Part shown: piece by piece, positions 48,409 to 60,930 of the stretch | Layout of the letters: the number at the start of each line of letters is the position of its first letter | Numbering within the stretch: position 1 is the first letter of the stretch | Origin: Varanus komodoensis | Taxonomy: Eukaryota; Chordata; Lepidosauria; Squamata; Varanidae | Assembly (NCBI RefSeq): GCF_004798865.1 | Contig: NW_025335505.1 | Coordinates: 21,798,666 to 21,862,665 of the forward strand | Length of the DNA stretch: 64,000 nucleotides | Direction of reading: 5' to 3' | Program-made: the position numbers and the translations under genes | The notes under the pieces: model-generated | Seen by the model: the letters and a program-made list of their open reading frames with translations, nothing else | Databases searched by the model: none | Told to the model about the DNA's origin: nothing

Positions 48409-48766
48409 CCTCAAATCATGCACACCACACCCAGGAGAGGGTCCTCTGTGAGATGGCATAGAACTGCACCTAGCCCAATACTTGATGTTGAAACAAAATC
48501 CTGCCAAGATTATGTCCCTATGCTAATAATGCCAGTATATAGAGAAATAATATACTGGATGTGTGCCCTCTAACCTAAGCTTTAGGCCATGCCAGATCTT
48601 CTTCCATGCTTCCAGGCACATAAGCTGACACATAATCACAAGGGGCCTAAAGCTTCTTTTGTTCATTGGCACATGCCCTTGACAGTCCCTTGGGCCGGCA
48701 TTGTGCATAATTCTATGCCATCTCAGAGAGAAGAGTCTCCTGGAGGTGTCAGTGAACGACTTGAGG
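48409..48766. mobile_element. DNA-transposon-like element with about 60-bp terminal inverted repeats
   Basis: The segment 48409-48469 is a diverged reverse complement of 48703-48766. The best block is 'gagatggcatagaa' (about 48450-48463 and its mirror), and the arms also share cctcaa.tc near the outer end and ccaggaga in the middle. The centre, about 230 bases, contains another hairpin (ccagtatat/atatactgg, about 48532-48559). There is no transposase frame. I do not recognise the family. Confidence 0.6.
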
Positions 48767-49973
48767 AACCAATAGTTTTGACCTGGAGGCATGCATGTGA
48801 CATTGCTTGGGGTCGTATGTTTGAATATCTCTGTACACACCCATCCATCAGTACTGGTCAAGATGGTTCTTTTCTTGCTTCTAGCAGTGGTGGGTGAAAA
48901 GTAGTCAGTCTAAGAGAGGGACTAGAGAATACCAACAGGGAGGCTACAGTAAAGGTCTTGTGAGGTACATGCAACCTATGGGTCATGGGTTGTGCACTCC
49001 TGATTTGGGGTGACCCAAAGATCATTACAAGGGTCACATCCCAATTCCTTGTTCTTGTTACATGAACATGTTGTGGTCATTACATTACAGTCTTTACTAC
49101 ATGTTATGGTTATTACTGGGATCATCAACAAATTCTTGGCAATGGCTGGTGCCTTAATTAAGAGTTTTTGCTAGGCAGTGTTCTTTGCTGTCTCACAGGC
49201 AGGTGTAATGCATGATTTGGCTGAGTTGAGTTTTGGGTGCAGTCCACCTAGTTACTTATTCATTTCTACATACAACGGCAGGGGGTCGCCATACTTGGTA
49301 ACACCTTTGCTTTATATCCAAATAAAATATTGGGAAGAACTTGGTCATATGCCATCACATAGGAAACACTCACTGTGATTTGGGGTGGGGAAAATCAAGT
49401 GTGAGGCTCACAACCCTAGCTTCTTATTTGCAATTGTCTTCTGCAGCCATTATCCATTAAAGAGTTCAAGTAAGTACGGCTCATGGCCTTGTAAAGGTGT
49501 CATGGGGACTAATAGAACAATACAAATGTTCTGCTGGTACATGGAGAGGTCAGAAAATGATCCAATGCTTTAAGATTTTTCTCAAGCATCATTCAGAGTA
49601 ATAAAGTACAGCCACCACTTCTCTATTCATTTTGCAAAAATGCCTTAAAACATCCCAGGGCTTTCAAATTGTTCCTTGGAAAATGATTCTTTTAACCCAA
49701 GTAATATGTCTTCAAAGTCAGTCTAAGCATACAAATAACCCAGCATTTTTAACCAGGGAAAAGGAATGGATTAATGGACAATTATTCACTTCCAAATAAA
49801 ATCTAAATCTACTCTGACTTTTAGTTGTTCATCTATCCAAGCCAGTGATCCAAATTCTCATTTTTCCCTTAGGCAGATCCTAAGACTAACACTTTAACAG
49901 TGCGACCCAGTGCATGCTGGTTTAAGTATGTTGAGAGATCTAGGACTTTTTACTGTCAAAACATGAATAGGGT

Positions 49974-49990
49974 GTTAGGGTTAGGGTTAG
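49974..49990. repeat. Short interstitial telomeric repeat
   Basis: The run gttagggttagggttag contains nearly three perfect TTAGGG units, preceded by another tagggtg. Confidence 0.85.
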
Positions 49991-50249
49991 TTAATGAATG
50001 CCCCATGATTTCCAATTACTGTTCCTGCTTAGTGTCTAATTCCATGAAAGTAAATTTGCACTACTATTTTTAAACTGGATTTTTCTGATGTCACAATTTT
50101 TGTGTGTGTCTTTTGTTATACCAAGCTGTTGCCTTCTTGCCCAGATTTTAAGTAACTGAAAAGCATTTTGTTGGAAGCTCATCTTGGTTAGAGGATACTG
50201 CTGGACCAATGGGACCATCACCATCTGGAAAGCTTCACATTTTTCATTG

Positions 50250-50400
50250 TTACTTTATTTCCCTATTTAGTTATTTGTTTGGACATTTTTATCATGCCTG
50301 CCTATGATAAAAGCAAACAAGGGATATTAGAAGTGCCTCCACTACAAAAATTGAAATTAAACCTAACAATAAAACTAACAAATCGGCATAGATCAGGGAT
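50250..50400 (-). mobile_element. Diverged L2-like LINE 3' end
   Basis: The sequence 'ttatcatgcctgcctatgat' followed by an A-rich stretch with many 'aacaataaaac'-like words resembles the minus-strand L2-like end. Identification is weak. Confidence 0.4.
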
Positions 50401-51005
50401 TCAAACAACAATCTAAACTGGCTAACAAAGCTGACCTGGTCAAAACCTAGCATTTAGTACTCCTGTCTTGCATATGATGAATGCTGAGAGGAAAGCAGTT
50501 AATACAGGGCAGTCCTGGAAGAAGTCTAATGTTTTTGTACATGGTTGTTTTATCTCTTTGCTTTCTTTAAAGTCAGAAAATTTGGGAGATCTACTGAAAA
50601 CCATCCAGATTTCTACAGGTAAATCCCAGTATATATCCTGTCTCCCCCTGCTGCATGCTGACTTGCTTTGATCTCCATCTGCTAGGCAAGGGACTGACAT
50701 GGATTTGATAGAACTTATGCATTGACACCCCAAGGGTCAAACCAGACAAGCTGGTTCTAGAGGCTATGTAAGGACAGCAAGCCATAAGGGCAGGAAGAAA
50801 TATCATGCAAGTCTTTGTTCTTGTAGGAAGAGATTATACTCTCAGGGTCTGCATTGTAGGACATGATTCTAACTTCAGGGAAATGATCTGAGGTAAAGAG
50901 CAGCATCTAGATGGCTTTCAATCAAGCAGGCAAGGCTAACAAGGTGCCAGAGGTTGGCCAGTATATCAGGCCCTCTAAGGTCCAGATCATCAAGGACACT
51001 TTTTG

Positions 51006-51130
51006 GAGCAGCCTTTCCCAACCTGGTGTCCCCCAAACATATTGGACTATAATTCCTAGACTAACCCTGGCCAGCTATGCTGTAGTTAAAGTCTTAACTA
51101 TGGAGGACACCAGGTTGGGGAAGGCTGCTC
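51006..51130. mobile_element. Palindromic MITE with 26-bp terminal inverted repeats
   Basis: The left end 51006-51031 and right end 51105-51130 match as inverted repeats at 25 of 26 positions (gagcagccttt.ccaacctg, then gtgtcc). The centre keeps the 'ggactataattcctag ... ccctggccagctatgctg' words of a very common squamate palindromic family of hAT-like MITE appearance. It is the best-preserved copy here. Confidence 0.8.
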
Positions 51131-51534
51131 TAGAGGGAAAGGTTTCTGGTCGTTTGGCACTTAGTGGGTGTGTTGGGAAGCATCTCATCTCACTGTAAGT
51201 CCTCCAAACCCAAAGGTCTTTAGATGTGTCTTTCCTGGAGCAAGGCAGTCTTGAAAAGAACAGGTAAATCTGCTTTTTTGTGTTAGTGTCTTCAGAGACT
51301 GACTCACTTTTTTCCTCGTGGAAGGCTCTAAATGTCACTTTAGAAGAATTAAGCCTTGCTGAATAATTAATTAGCGTTTCAATATTTTTCTTTAATTGCC
51401 TCATTTCTGCATGATGAATCACAGAGGAGATGTGGACTCCATAGAGAATGCAATTAAATCCTGTTGCTTGAGGGCCTTTTATATTGGGAGATTAATGCAG
51501 TGGTAGTCTTTGACTTAGTTAATGGGCATACATT

Positions 51535-51650
51535 TACTGTCCTTGTGCTGCGGCTTGTGTGTTGTGTGCGGCTTTGGCAGCATTTATGTGGAAAAGTGGC
51601 ATACAAGTTCAAATTATTATTAATAATAATAATAATAATAATAATAATTT
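51535..51650 (+). mobile_element. L2-like LINE 3' end with (TAA)n tail
   Basis: A 'gcggctttggcagcatttat' and 'ggaaaagtggcatacaagtt' 3'-end signature passes into a TAA repeat at about 51613-51649. Confidence 0.55.
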
Positions 51651-54585
51651 GTTGGGCTAGGGCCCTTTTACCTATCATGTAGTTTCTTTATGGAGGGATT
51701 GAAAGCAATAATAATAGAACAGCATTATGCATCTGGAAGAATGTATAAAGCAAGGACAGCAAACCTCTTTTGGTCCAAGGGTCAAATTCCATTTTGGAGA
51801 AATGTTCAGGGACAAAATATTCCAGTGGTGATGGAGCCAAAGGCAAGAGGGCAGGGCCAAAATCCCCCCAAAGCAACATAGTTTTGCTGAAAGCTCTTCC
51901 TGCCAGTAAATAAAATGAAAGCCCCTGCCATCCCACCAAATTAATATTATTAGTAATATTACAAATAAAATGGCACTCCTTAGCAACCGCAGGACTCAAA
52001 TTAAGCTTGTTTGCTGAAATGATCAAATCTGTCTCAGAAACCAAATTTATTCCTTTTACTATTGAGCCCTACACCTCAGTGGCAAACTGGTGATTTAAAA
52101 AACCCCCAAAACCCATATTTTTCCTCCCAGTGAAGCCTGCATTCGCACTGAAGGTTACTGTCTTAAAGGCAGAACTTACTAGGGAAAAAGCCCTAGCAAA
52201 TCCAGTGATACGCTCTTCTGAGCAAACATGTATACCATTGCCTTGGTAGCGTAATGTTTATGGTACTTTCATTTTCAGTTTCATTCACTGTAATTGTTGC
52301 ACAAACAAGCTAGTTTGATGTATTAATTGTAAAGAATGAGAAGACCTCCCTTTTGTGGTCCTCATTCATCTCTTTGCTGCTCACAATAAAGCCAGAGAAC
52401 CCTGTTAATTTCTGGCATAAATTGCACCCCATCCTGCACACAGAAGAGTGTGTGTTTAATCTTCTGTAGATTAGCAGAAGACATTCTTTGTAGAGGGTTA
52501 TCTACATTAGTCCTTTGCAGCAAACCCCACAAAAGTCTAATCTCAAAGTCTAATTCTGGCCTATGTTTTTGTGGACTATCATTCATTTAATCAGATGCAT
52601 GAGTTAACTTCAGATTGGCAGGTTTATATACACTTCCTGCATTGTGGGTGTGGGCGGAGAGATGTAAATTGTGTTGCCCTGGTGGGAATTGAGATGCAAA
52701 ACGTACAGACAGGAATGGTTACCTTAAAAATGATGAGTTAATTAACACATGGAGTGTGATTAAAACACAAAACAAAAGCCTACGCCTTTTTCCTTGTTCA
52801 AACTGGAAAAAAGAGCTGAACAGAACAGATCTGACAGGTTTCTGATAGCCCACTCTGGTCTGGCTGCACCACTCCCTGCACGTGAAACCGTTTTGCAGGC
52901 AATCTGGGGAGCGCTGCACTGGCTTGTTCTCATCAGAGCAGACAAGACAAGAAGCTCTCAGCCTTTGGCTCAGGGTGAGGCAAGTACACTGTGATCATTC
53001 ATTTTGTGTTTTGACAGTTTCCCAAGGACTACAATTGCTCTGAAAATGGTCAGAATCTGAGAGAGATTTTCAGCAAGGGTAGGATCTTGAGGATGAAGTC
53101 CAGAGCTCTGGTAGCCCAGGACCTCCCAAAATGGCCACATCGACAGTATCAGGCACAGAAGCAAACTCATTTTATTCCTGTGGTTCTGATGGTGCTATAA
53201 TATAGGACAGCTTAACATGCAAAACTGCACATACCCAAAGGATTTTTTTTTACAAATTAGAATTGGCAAATGGCTTTGTTGCTGTCCTAACATATCAGGA
53301 ATGCAAAACAGCATTGAACTGTGTTCAGGGAAGCTAAAAATTACTTGTGTGCTGTGCAAATGTGTACACTTGGTAAGCTGCTCCCTCCACCCCCCCCCCC
53401 CGCCCCCCACACCAATAGGGTGCCATTAGGTCCAGGGTCCAGAATGACATAGCTATACTGGTGCTTTTATTTTAAAAAATGAATTTGATTTACAAATGCA
53501 AACATGGAAATTAATTTGCATCCCAGGGTAGTTGTTCTATTTGAGGTACATTTCTGTGCATGTTTAGACAGAAAAATGTCCTAGCGTTCACCAGCCAGAC
53601 ACTTTTTTCTGCTTAAATCTACATAGAGTTGCATCCTCAACGTCTGAGATTCCAGTGTATGGTTTCAATGGAAGACTCAAAGAATGCCCAGCTTAAGAAC
53701 ATGGAATGGGAACATGGCCTAATTCCCACATTGCCCAGCGTTTATAACCAGTAGAACCCCTTAGTCCAAATAGAGCGGTTCATCAGAAAATGGGTGAACT
53801 TTGGTCCTCAGTGCCGCTAGCCAAGGTCGCCCAATGCAAAAGTGAGCGAGGCCTCTATGGTGTGTCTGCGCAGAAGAGGGAATTTAAGCAAATATGGTTT
53901 GTAATGCCTTGCCATTTTGTGTGTGTGTGTGTGTGGGGGGGATCTGGCCAGCCTATTGGTAGAGCACTAACCAAGCTGGAATATGCATGGCAAACATAAA
54001 TGAGAAGGTCTGCAACTCATGTTTCCCTCAGATACTTTGCTATTGTCAGACATCTCTTGTGCATGTTGAAATGCAATCTTCCAAAGTTGGCGTGAAATAT
54101 TAATAGTGTTATATAGTGTTGCGTTTAAGCAATTTTAGACACTGGGGCTCAGTATTTGATGGGGTCCCTTCTGGATATGACTTCACTTGCGAAGCATTCA
54201 ACTAACATTTCTGTCCCTACCAACAACTATGTTCCATGCCTTCCATCACTTCTAAATTCCTGATAAGTTTCTTGCCAACTCCAAGCATATGCAGTTTTGC
54301 ATTTTAAGCACAATTAAATCACAGCACTGTTGTGATGTACATTAATAAAACGGAGTTTGCTTCTGATGCAAACTCACTTGCTTCTCTCTGGTGTGCTCTG
54401 GGCTCTGGGTCCCTAGATTTTGGCCCCAGGGCCCAACTCTAGCTGCACCAGCATCTTTGTTCACAAGTACAGACCACGGAGTCCACTGGCACTGCCAAAT
54501 CTACAGCAGCTGGGCACAGGATTAGATTCCAGAATTGAAGACAGATCAATACATCCCAACTGTATGCCCTGTACAGGGAAGCAGG
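51651..54585. other. Region upstream of NRSN1, nothing recognised
   Basis: Short simple tracts are present (C run at about 53389-53406, GT run at about 53919-53934). The reading frames are short and unsupported. Confidence 0.5.
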
Positions 54586-54589
54586 AATA

Positions 54590-54690
54590 GGCAATTTGGG
54601 ATCTTCAGAAGTTTTGGACTCCAGATCCCACAAATGGTAGCTAGCATGGCCAAGGCTCGGGGGTTACAGGAGTCCGGAAGGTTGCACACT
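54590..54690. mobile_element. Copy of the palindromic 'aacctggtg' MITE family
   Basis: The phrases 'ttcagaagttttggactcca', 'gatcccacaaatggtagcta' and 'gcatggccaaggctcggggg' keep the internal order of the family. The ends are diverged. Confidence 0.55.
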
Positions 54691-54694
54691 TCTG

Positions 54695-54885
54695 GGTTAG
54701 AATGTCAGACCTGGACCTGGGAGATCAAATGCCCATTTGGCCATAAACCTCACTAGATGCTTGTTTGCCAGTCACCACCTCTCAGCCTGATCTGCTTCAC
54801 AGGATGATCACATCTTGGTACTAATACAAAGGAAATGCTTCATACTGTATATTGCCTTGTGCTCCTTGGAGGATCCAACTCACAT
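54695..54885 (+). mobile_element. tRNA-derived SINE
   Basis: The phrases 'cagacctggacctgggagat', 'tttggccataaacctcacta', 'cagtcaccacctctcagcct' and 'gatctgcttcacaggatgat' follow the same SINE family as at 48.0 kb, extending further 3' to ttgccttgtgctccttgg. Confidence 0.75.
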
Positions 54886-54984
54886 CTGTGCTTGTTGAGT
54901 TGCATTACTTATATTTAGAGATGGTCCAGATGTCCCTTGAACATCTGAGCCAGACTTATCAATAGGGCATTGAAGCTATCTATA

Positions 54985-54985
<1 letters not shown>

Positions 54986-55022
<37 letters not shown>

Positions 55023-55039
55023 CCCCCCCCCCCCCCCCC
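54986..55039. repeat. (GTCT)n followed by C run
   Basis: About nine GTCT units (54986-55022) run into about 17 C residues (55023-55039). Confidence 0.95.
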
Positions 55040-56545
55040 AGCCTGCTTTGCCATGTGCTTTATGTATAAAGCATCTGGCTAGGTTTCAGGAAGACAGTCC
55101 AGAAGAGGAGGAGAGGTAACATGAAAACTACATCTATAAATAGCTGCTTCTCTTGGCCAGTGATTTCTCCAGAAACCTTCACAGGAATGATCCAGGGCAG
55201 AATAAAAAATAGAAACAAAGCCCAAATTCAATTTGTCCAGTGGCAACTGGCAAGACGCTGCAGCTGAAATGCACTGGAACTGTTTGTTCTTGTAGGTAGG
55301 AAACCCTGAAATTAAAAAAAAAAAACCTTCCACATTTTTGATAGTTTAAACAGGTCTGTGTTAGGGGACCAGAATTAAATGGAATTTTATGGATCTGGTA
55401 TTGCTTTTATATGGAGAATATATGTTCTGCAATAAGGAACATTTCTGAGCAGTGAGCTTTTTAAAAATGTCACAGAGCTTGGGGAATAAGGATAGATGAA
55501 GCTTAGAGGGCTATTTTGTGAAGGATATTTGGTAATCAGTCTTCTGAGTGATGAGAACATAAATGCTAAAGGACAAGGTTGCTGTTCTGAAAATAGTATT
55601 ATTTTAACAAACTAATTTATAAACCACACTACCTGTTTTTTCTCCCCAGACAGCACACTGATCCTTCTCACTATGTGGGTAAACATGACAGATGAGTAGC
55701 TTGCCATACAAGATCAAGTATTTTGCTCAGTGGTAATCTCTTTTTAGCCATCGTGGGGGCCACATTTATTGTGTCATTGTGTGCAACCCACTTTCCAGAG
55801 TGCGTGCATCAAGCGATGGGCCCAGAGTAAAACTGTCTGCCTTCCTTTCAAGGGAAGGGGCTCATCTGGGGGGAATGGGCTAGTTAGAGGCCTGATTTTT
55901 ACTCTCAATTTTCTTTTTCTTATTTTGATTTCTTTGCAGCCTGATTCACAAATTAATGTCCACTGTGGAAAGGTGAACACCTGGAGGCAGGGTGTGCTTG
56001 TGGCTGATGGCTTCATGCACAATAGTGAATGCTAAGGCAGTTCCACCCACTCTACCCCACAATGAAAGATGTCTTTGCATTTGTGGCTGTCCATGAGGAG
56101 GAGCACCATTCAAGAATCAGCCCTTTGCCACCAAAGCAGAGCCCTGATGTGCAAGCAGCTGCTTCTGCAAAGCCTTCCTTTTTCAGGTGCATTCTGTGGA
56201 ATGGAGCTGGTGTGGGCCTTGGTGCTGTAGGCCAGGGCAGGCAGAAAGGGGACCTCCTGCATGCATCTGTTCTAGTTTCTGTACTACCAATGTCCAAAGC
56301 CCTCTAGGTGGTTCAAAAAATGACACTCCAAGAATACAGCATAAAGAAAACTTAGTATGAACATTTAACTTCTCAAAAGCAATTTGAAAAGCTAAAAACT
56401 GCTACATTAAGATACGGGGACCTGATTTAAAAACTAGCCTTAAAAGGGTAACCATATGCTGAGAAATGCCTGGGGAGTTCATGTGGAAAGTGTGTTTGAA
56501 TTTGCTGCTTATGGCTCTACTTCAAATAAAATTAATGCTAAATCC
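55040..56545. other. Region upstream of NRSN1, nothing recognised
   Basis: I found no named repeat, exon or structured element in this 1.5 kb. Confidence 0.5.
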
Positions 56546-56550
56546 CACCA

Positions 56551-56686
56551 ACAGCTTCCTCCAACTTGATCCTTTTCTGGTGTGTTGGACTGCAAGTCTT
56601 ATAATTGCTAGCCACACAACCAGTAGCCAGGAATTCTAGGACTTGTGGTTTCAAAATCTGGAGGCACCAGGTTGGGAAAGGCTGCT
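56551..56686. mobile_element. Copy of the palindromic 'aacctggtg' MITE family
   Basis: The left end acagcttcctccaacttgat and the right end 'caccaggttgggaaaggctg' then ct are diverged inverted repeats. The centre keeps 'ttggactgcaagtcttataa' and its mirror. Confidence 0.7.
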
Positions 56687-57414
56687 GTAAGAATTAAGAG
56701 AATCATTTACCCCCCCCCCCCACTGTTTTGTTTTAGTTTGTTGTTTTTCAGAGCTTTATCACTGGGAAGATCTCATGCTTGGCATATCCTATTTCTTTTC
56801 GCATTATACATAGTCGGAGCAGCTAAAACTGGAGCCCAACATAGCACCCCAAATCTTCTATAGGATTGTGACAGCTACAGTACACAAAGGTATTGAAAAA
56901 CAAATTGGATACAGAGATGCAGAGAATGGTATGCAATGCCACAGTTTTGAACAAATTGAAGGGGGCTGTTTGAGCTAGTCAGGAGCTAGTGTCCTGGTGG
57001 TCCTCTGGAACAAGACCGGAAATGTCCTGATAATGCTGCAGTGATAATCCAATTGCTGTGCTTGGCAATCCACTTCTTATATAAGGAAATACCTTAAAAT
57101 AAATTGGATGCACTTGCGCTAGCAACACCAGTATAGGTACCGAGTGAATTATATTAGGTGTCTTGTTTAGGAGAGCTGCACAAAGCATTTCTATGCAGAG
57201 CATTGCAAGACTGACAGTCTCTAACAATCTTCTGTATGGATCGTGTCAGGGCAAGAAAACTAGGAAATAGTTCTTTCCTATAACAGGACTACACAAATAG
57301 CTATTCCTTTTTCTTTGGATGGGTTTGTCTTTAATGATTTGTTATTCACTGAGTAATTAGGGGGTAATGTAATGTCTACACGTATGATTATAGTGAATTT
57401 GCAATGTATTGTTT

Positions 57415-57485
57415 TAATTGTACCTATAAGCTGCCTTCAGGCCTGTCATTTGGTAGAAAGGTGGGGTACAAATCAAATAAAGAAA
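57415..57485 (+). mobile_element. L2-like LINE 3' end
   Basis: The sequence 'taagctgccttcaggcctgt' followed by 'ggtagaaaggtggggtacaa' and an A-rich tail (atcaaataaag) is an L2-like 3' terminus. Confidence 0.65.
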
Positions 57486-57597
57486 GCAATATATTTATTT
57501 TAAAATGCACATATCTTCTCTCACTGTTCTTTATTTAACAATCAGTTAATCACTTGGCAATAACATGTCAGAAATCAAGTGCCTAATTATGGCCATA

Positions 57598-57665
57598 TAC
57601 ATGCTCAATTCTACACATGTCTACTTAGAAGTAAACTCAGGTAAGTGGATATAGGATTGTAGCTG
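57598..57665. repeat. Copy of the 'aatcctatgca' palindromic repeat family
   Basis: The phrases 'catgtctacttagaagtaaa' and 'gtggatataggattgtagct' are the two ends of the family with the middle shortened. Confidence 0.6.
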
Positions 57666-57894
57666 TAACCTGTAATTTGTCTATCAGTTGATTGAGGGTG
57701 ATGTACCAGCCGTTCACATGTACCATATAAGTTTCACTGTATTGCCTGATTTCAGGATGGCTTATTCTCATATAAAGATTCAATGAGATCCAGGGAGTCA
57801 TACTTCAGGTAGACCCGCTGGAATCAGTTGGACTTTAACTATGAGCTTCAGTAGTTTCCTCCAACTTAGTTCAAATCAATAAGAACAAAACATC

Positions 57895-57990
57895 CACCAA
57901 GGCTGCAGTCCTGTGCCCAGTTATGAGAGTGCACCCCATTGAACTCAATGGAATTTATTTCTTGGGAGTCAACAGGACAAAATAGTAAGC
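57895..57990. repeat. Copy of the 'aatcctatgca' palindromic repeat family
   Basis: The phrases 'ggctgcagtcctgtgcccag', 'caccccattgaactcaatgg' and 'aatttatttcttgggagtca' keep the palindromic centre (ccattgaactcaatgg). Confidence 0.65.
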
Positions 57991-58211
57991 TTATGTGAAC
58001 AGTCTTATAACTGGTAGGATTCAGATCTAAGATTAACAAAGACATTTGCAAAAGGTACTGGTCTCAATGCATTTACTGTTCTTATTAACCCCCATTGCTC
58101 CCCTAAAATTTTATTGTGAAATGTAAGTCAAATGCTTTACTGGCTTTCCCAAACTCTTCCTGCCAGCCCCCTGCGGAGAACAACAGTAAAAGTCTGATGC
58201 AGGAGGAGGGG

Positions 58212-58324
58212 AGAGGAGGGTCAGGGCTCTTCAGAAGTTTGGGGCTACAACTCCTGGGTTCCCTGGCTACAACCATGGGGCTGCACTGGCTAGCTGGATG
58301 GCAGCTGAAGGCCCAAACATCTGG
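58212..58324. mobile_element. Copy of the palindromic 'aacctggtg' MITE family
   Basis: The phrases 'cttcagaagtttggggctac', 'aactcctgggttccctggct' and 'aggcccaaacatctggagaa' fit the family's internal part; terminal repeats are missing. Confidence 0.5.
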
Positions 58325-58334
58325 AGAACATTCA

Positions 58335-58440
58335 TTTTTTTTCCATACCACCCAATAGCTGAAGCTGTCTGGGTGGTTAAGCAACAACGTATACAATACA
58401 AAAATACCATACATAACATTTCAATGCAAAATTTAAAAAC
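58335..58440 (-). mobile_element. L2-like LINE 3' end
   Basis: The sequence 'ataccacccaatagctgaag' followed by ctgtctgggtggttaagcaac is the reverse of the L2-like 3' terminus, with an A-rich tract after it. Confidence 0.7.
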
Positions 58441-58594
58441 AACAGTCTGTCAAAACTACAGAAAATTCAGATGTCTTTTCTCAGAAGCAATGCCTCCCAA
58501 ACTGCAGCTCCAGTAAGGTCTCTGAGGTGGCCTTTTTCTTTCTAATTATAATCATATCTATGCATAAGCACCAAGACAAATATTTTAGAAAAAT

Positions 58595-58640
58595 AAAGGT
58601 GTAATCCTATGCAAGTTTTAAGCCTGCAGCTCCTAGCATG
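58595..58640. repeat. Fragment of the 'aatcctatgca' palindromic repeat family
   Basis: The phrase 'ggtgtaatcctatgcaagtt' is one terminus of the family. Confidence 0.5.
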
Positions 58641-58744
58641 CCCCAGCCAGGACTGTAGGCTCAGTTCTGCTAATGAAAAATCCAATCCAAGCAATCTCTT
58701 CTTGACTTCGAAGCATGTGGGGAGGTGGACAGACAAACATTATT

Positions 58745-59590
58745 GAATTATGAGGAATGGCACTATGCTGGCCTCAAGGCCATTTCCTCAGATATTCCAG
58801 CACTCTGTCTTGGTAATGAAAACTCAATTGAGATTTAGGGTTTGCAGGGCTGAGAAGCAAGGAATATTTACCCATATCCAAAGGGGGTGAAAACTAGTTT
58901 GGGGGAAGCACCCTGTTTTTGTGCAGAGCTGTTGAAAAGGGAGAAATGAAGAATGCACAGTTCTCTGGAGCAGAACAGAATGCGCGTTCTCTGCTATGAC
59001 TTTATGGACAACAGATGTTGGGTCAGTGCTGAATTTCTAAAGAAAGATGTGCTGGACTTGAACTGGTGTGGGACAGGTTTAGCACCACAAGCCCTGCTTC
59101 TTAGTTTTAAGTGTATGGTGAGATAGGAGGTGCTAATTACTTGGTCATTAGGAAAAAATCTTTGTATCAGCTCAGAGGCACTCTGTTCATAATAATGGTT
59201 ATTCTTCTGTGCACTGACTGATTTCAGGCTAGTTGTTTTGCCTTACTATTCTTGAGCTATGAAATGGGACCAGTATCATTAAAAATGAAACCCAGTGGAT
59301 ATACATATATTAAGGGTATTTGACTTGCTGTGAACTATGCAGTTTACTAAAATGCATACATATATTTTGGGGGATTACTTTATGCTTGCATGTAATTTTA
59401 GTTCCTGCTTTCTGCCTTTGGCAACTTTAAATCTAGATGGTTCTGGCCTTCCAAGGAACTCCAGAACATGGCATTAATGGCTGGACTCTATCCCTAGTCC
59501 AAGCTCCTCATGCACGAGAGTGTCCCCATTTCCCCCCCCCCCCCCGGAAATACTGGGGAGTCCTTAAGGCTGGGTTTCATTGCTCTCCAT
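58745..59590. other. Region upstream of NRSN1, nothing recognised
   Basis: Apart from a C run at about 59533-59546 no structure was recognised. Confidence 0.5.
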
Positions 59591-59595
59591 AAGCT

Positions 59596-59695
59596 GATAG
59601 CACAGTCCCATATATGAGCATCCAGAAGTTACACCCCACTGAGTTCAGTGGAATATACTCCCAAATAACTGTGCATAAAATGACTGTCTTAATTT
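59596..59695. repeat. Copy of the 'aatcctatgca' palindromic repeat family
   Basis: The phrases 'gatagcacagtcccatatat', 'ccccactgagttcagtggaa' and 'tatactcccaaataactgtg' followed by cataaaatg keep both ends and a palindromic centre. Nearly full length by comparison with the other copies here. Confidence 0.7.
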
Positions 59696-60867
59696 TGATT
59701 TGGAATGTGGCTCTACACCTGCTGCTGAAAAGGCAATTGCAAACCATTTCACCATTTTATGTAAGCTACCTTAAGAGCTAGTGTTGGATCTCTAAAATGA
59801 GGATAAAATGGCATATTAAAGGACCCTGTTCAACAAGGGTCAGTGTAGGTCGTGGATTGTGTATTTGTGAAGCCAGGTGTTTGATGGTGAACAGCCCTCT
59901 TTTTCAAGGGCTGTCAGGCGATTGCCCTCTGTTTGCCCTCCTGTGTGAATGAATATCAGTCCAGAGGTGCTTTAAAGATGGAGAGCCATTTGAAGAGAGA
60001 GCAATGCATGGGCTTTGGTGTTGCCAATCAACAGTTCGCACTGGACACATGGCTGGGCAGGTATACAGGAGTCCTGGACAGTCTTCCCCATGATGGAGAG
60101 ATGGACTGTATTTCTATGTAAATAAAGATAGTAATTTCTAAATTTGCAACTATACAAATAAGTCAGTATATACAAACTCCATAGGAATATGCATTCTCGC
60201 TCTTGCTGCCCCCCCCCTTTTTTCTCAATTCATCAGTGGCCCACCTGTACGTACAATGAAATGTAGGCAGTGATTTCACCCTTACAAACCATCACTTTTA
60301 AATGAATCATTTCAAGCTGTGGCATGATATGCAAAATGCACACATGTTCCTCTCACCAAAAGATTACTGGGGGAGGATGATGGGATTAATGGTCCATCAT
60401 ATTTGGAGGAAGACTGTTCTTTCACTATGAGATTTTAAGAAGAGTAATGAATGGAGTGGCAGAGCTTTTCTTAGCCTGCCAGCCAAGCCTTAATAGGAGT
60501 CATTTCTCTTCCTTGCCACCCTGGGAAATGCACACACAACTGCTTGGTGATGCATCCGTTTGCCTCCCTCCTAGAGGCTATAATTGGGAGCCATTTCCTA
60601 CTTGCTGACTCATCTATGACCAAAATAAAATGAACGCTGCCTTTTTCTAGGCCACAGAAACTTAAATCATTCTCCTTTTTCCCACCTTTAAAAAGTTGAC
60701 TTTTCACAGCACTGGGATTCATACATTTCACTGACTCCACAGACCACATCATCTCATTAATTGCACCCCTCAAAATGAGTCACCTTGAGTAAAATCACAG
60801 GACTGCTCCACCCAGCAAAGCTTTGAGGTAAGAACCCCCTGAAGTGGTTGCTGATTATATTTTAATA

Positions 60868-60930
60868 TTCTGCAGCCTGATCCTATGTGGAATTAGTCAG
60901 AAGTAAATTTCATTCAAATGACTCACCCGG
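60868..60930. repeat. Fragment of the 'aatcctatgca' palindromic repeat family
   Basis: The phrase 'gcagcctgatcctatgtgga' followed by attagtcagaagtaaatttcat is one half of the family. Confidence 0.55.
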
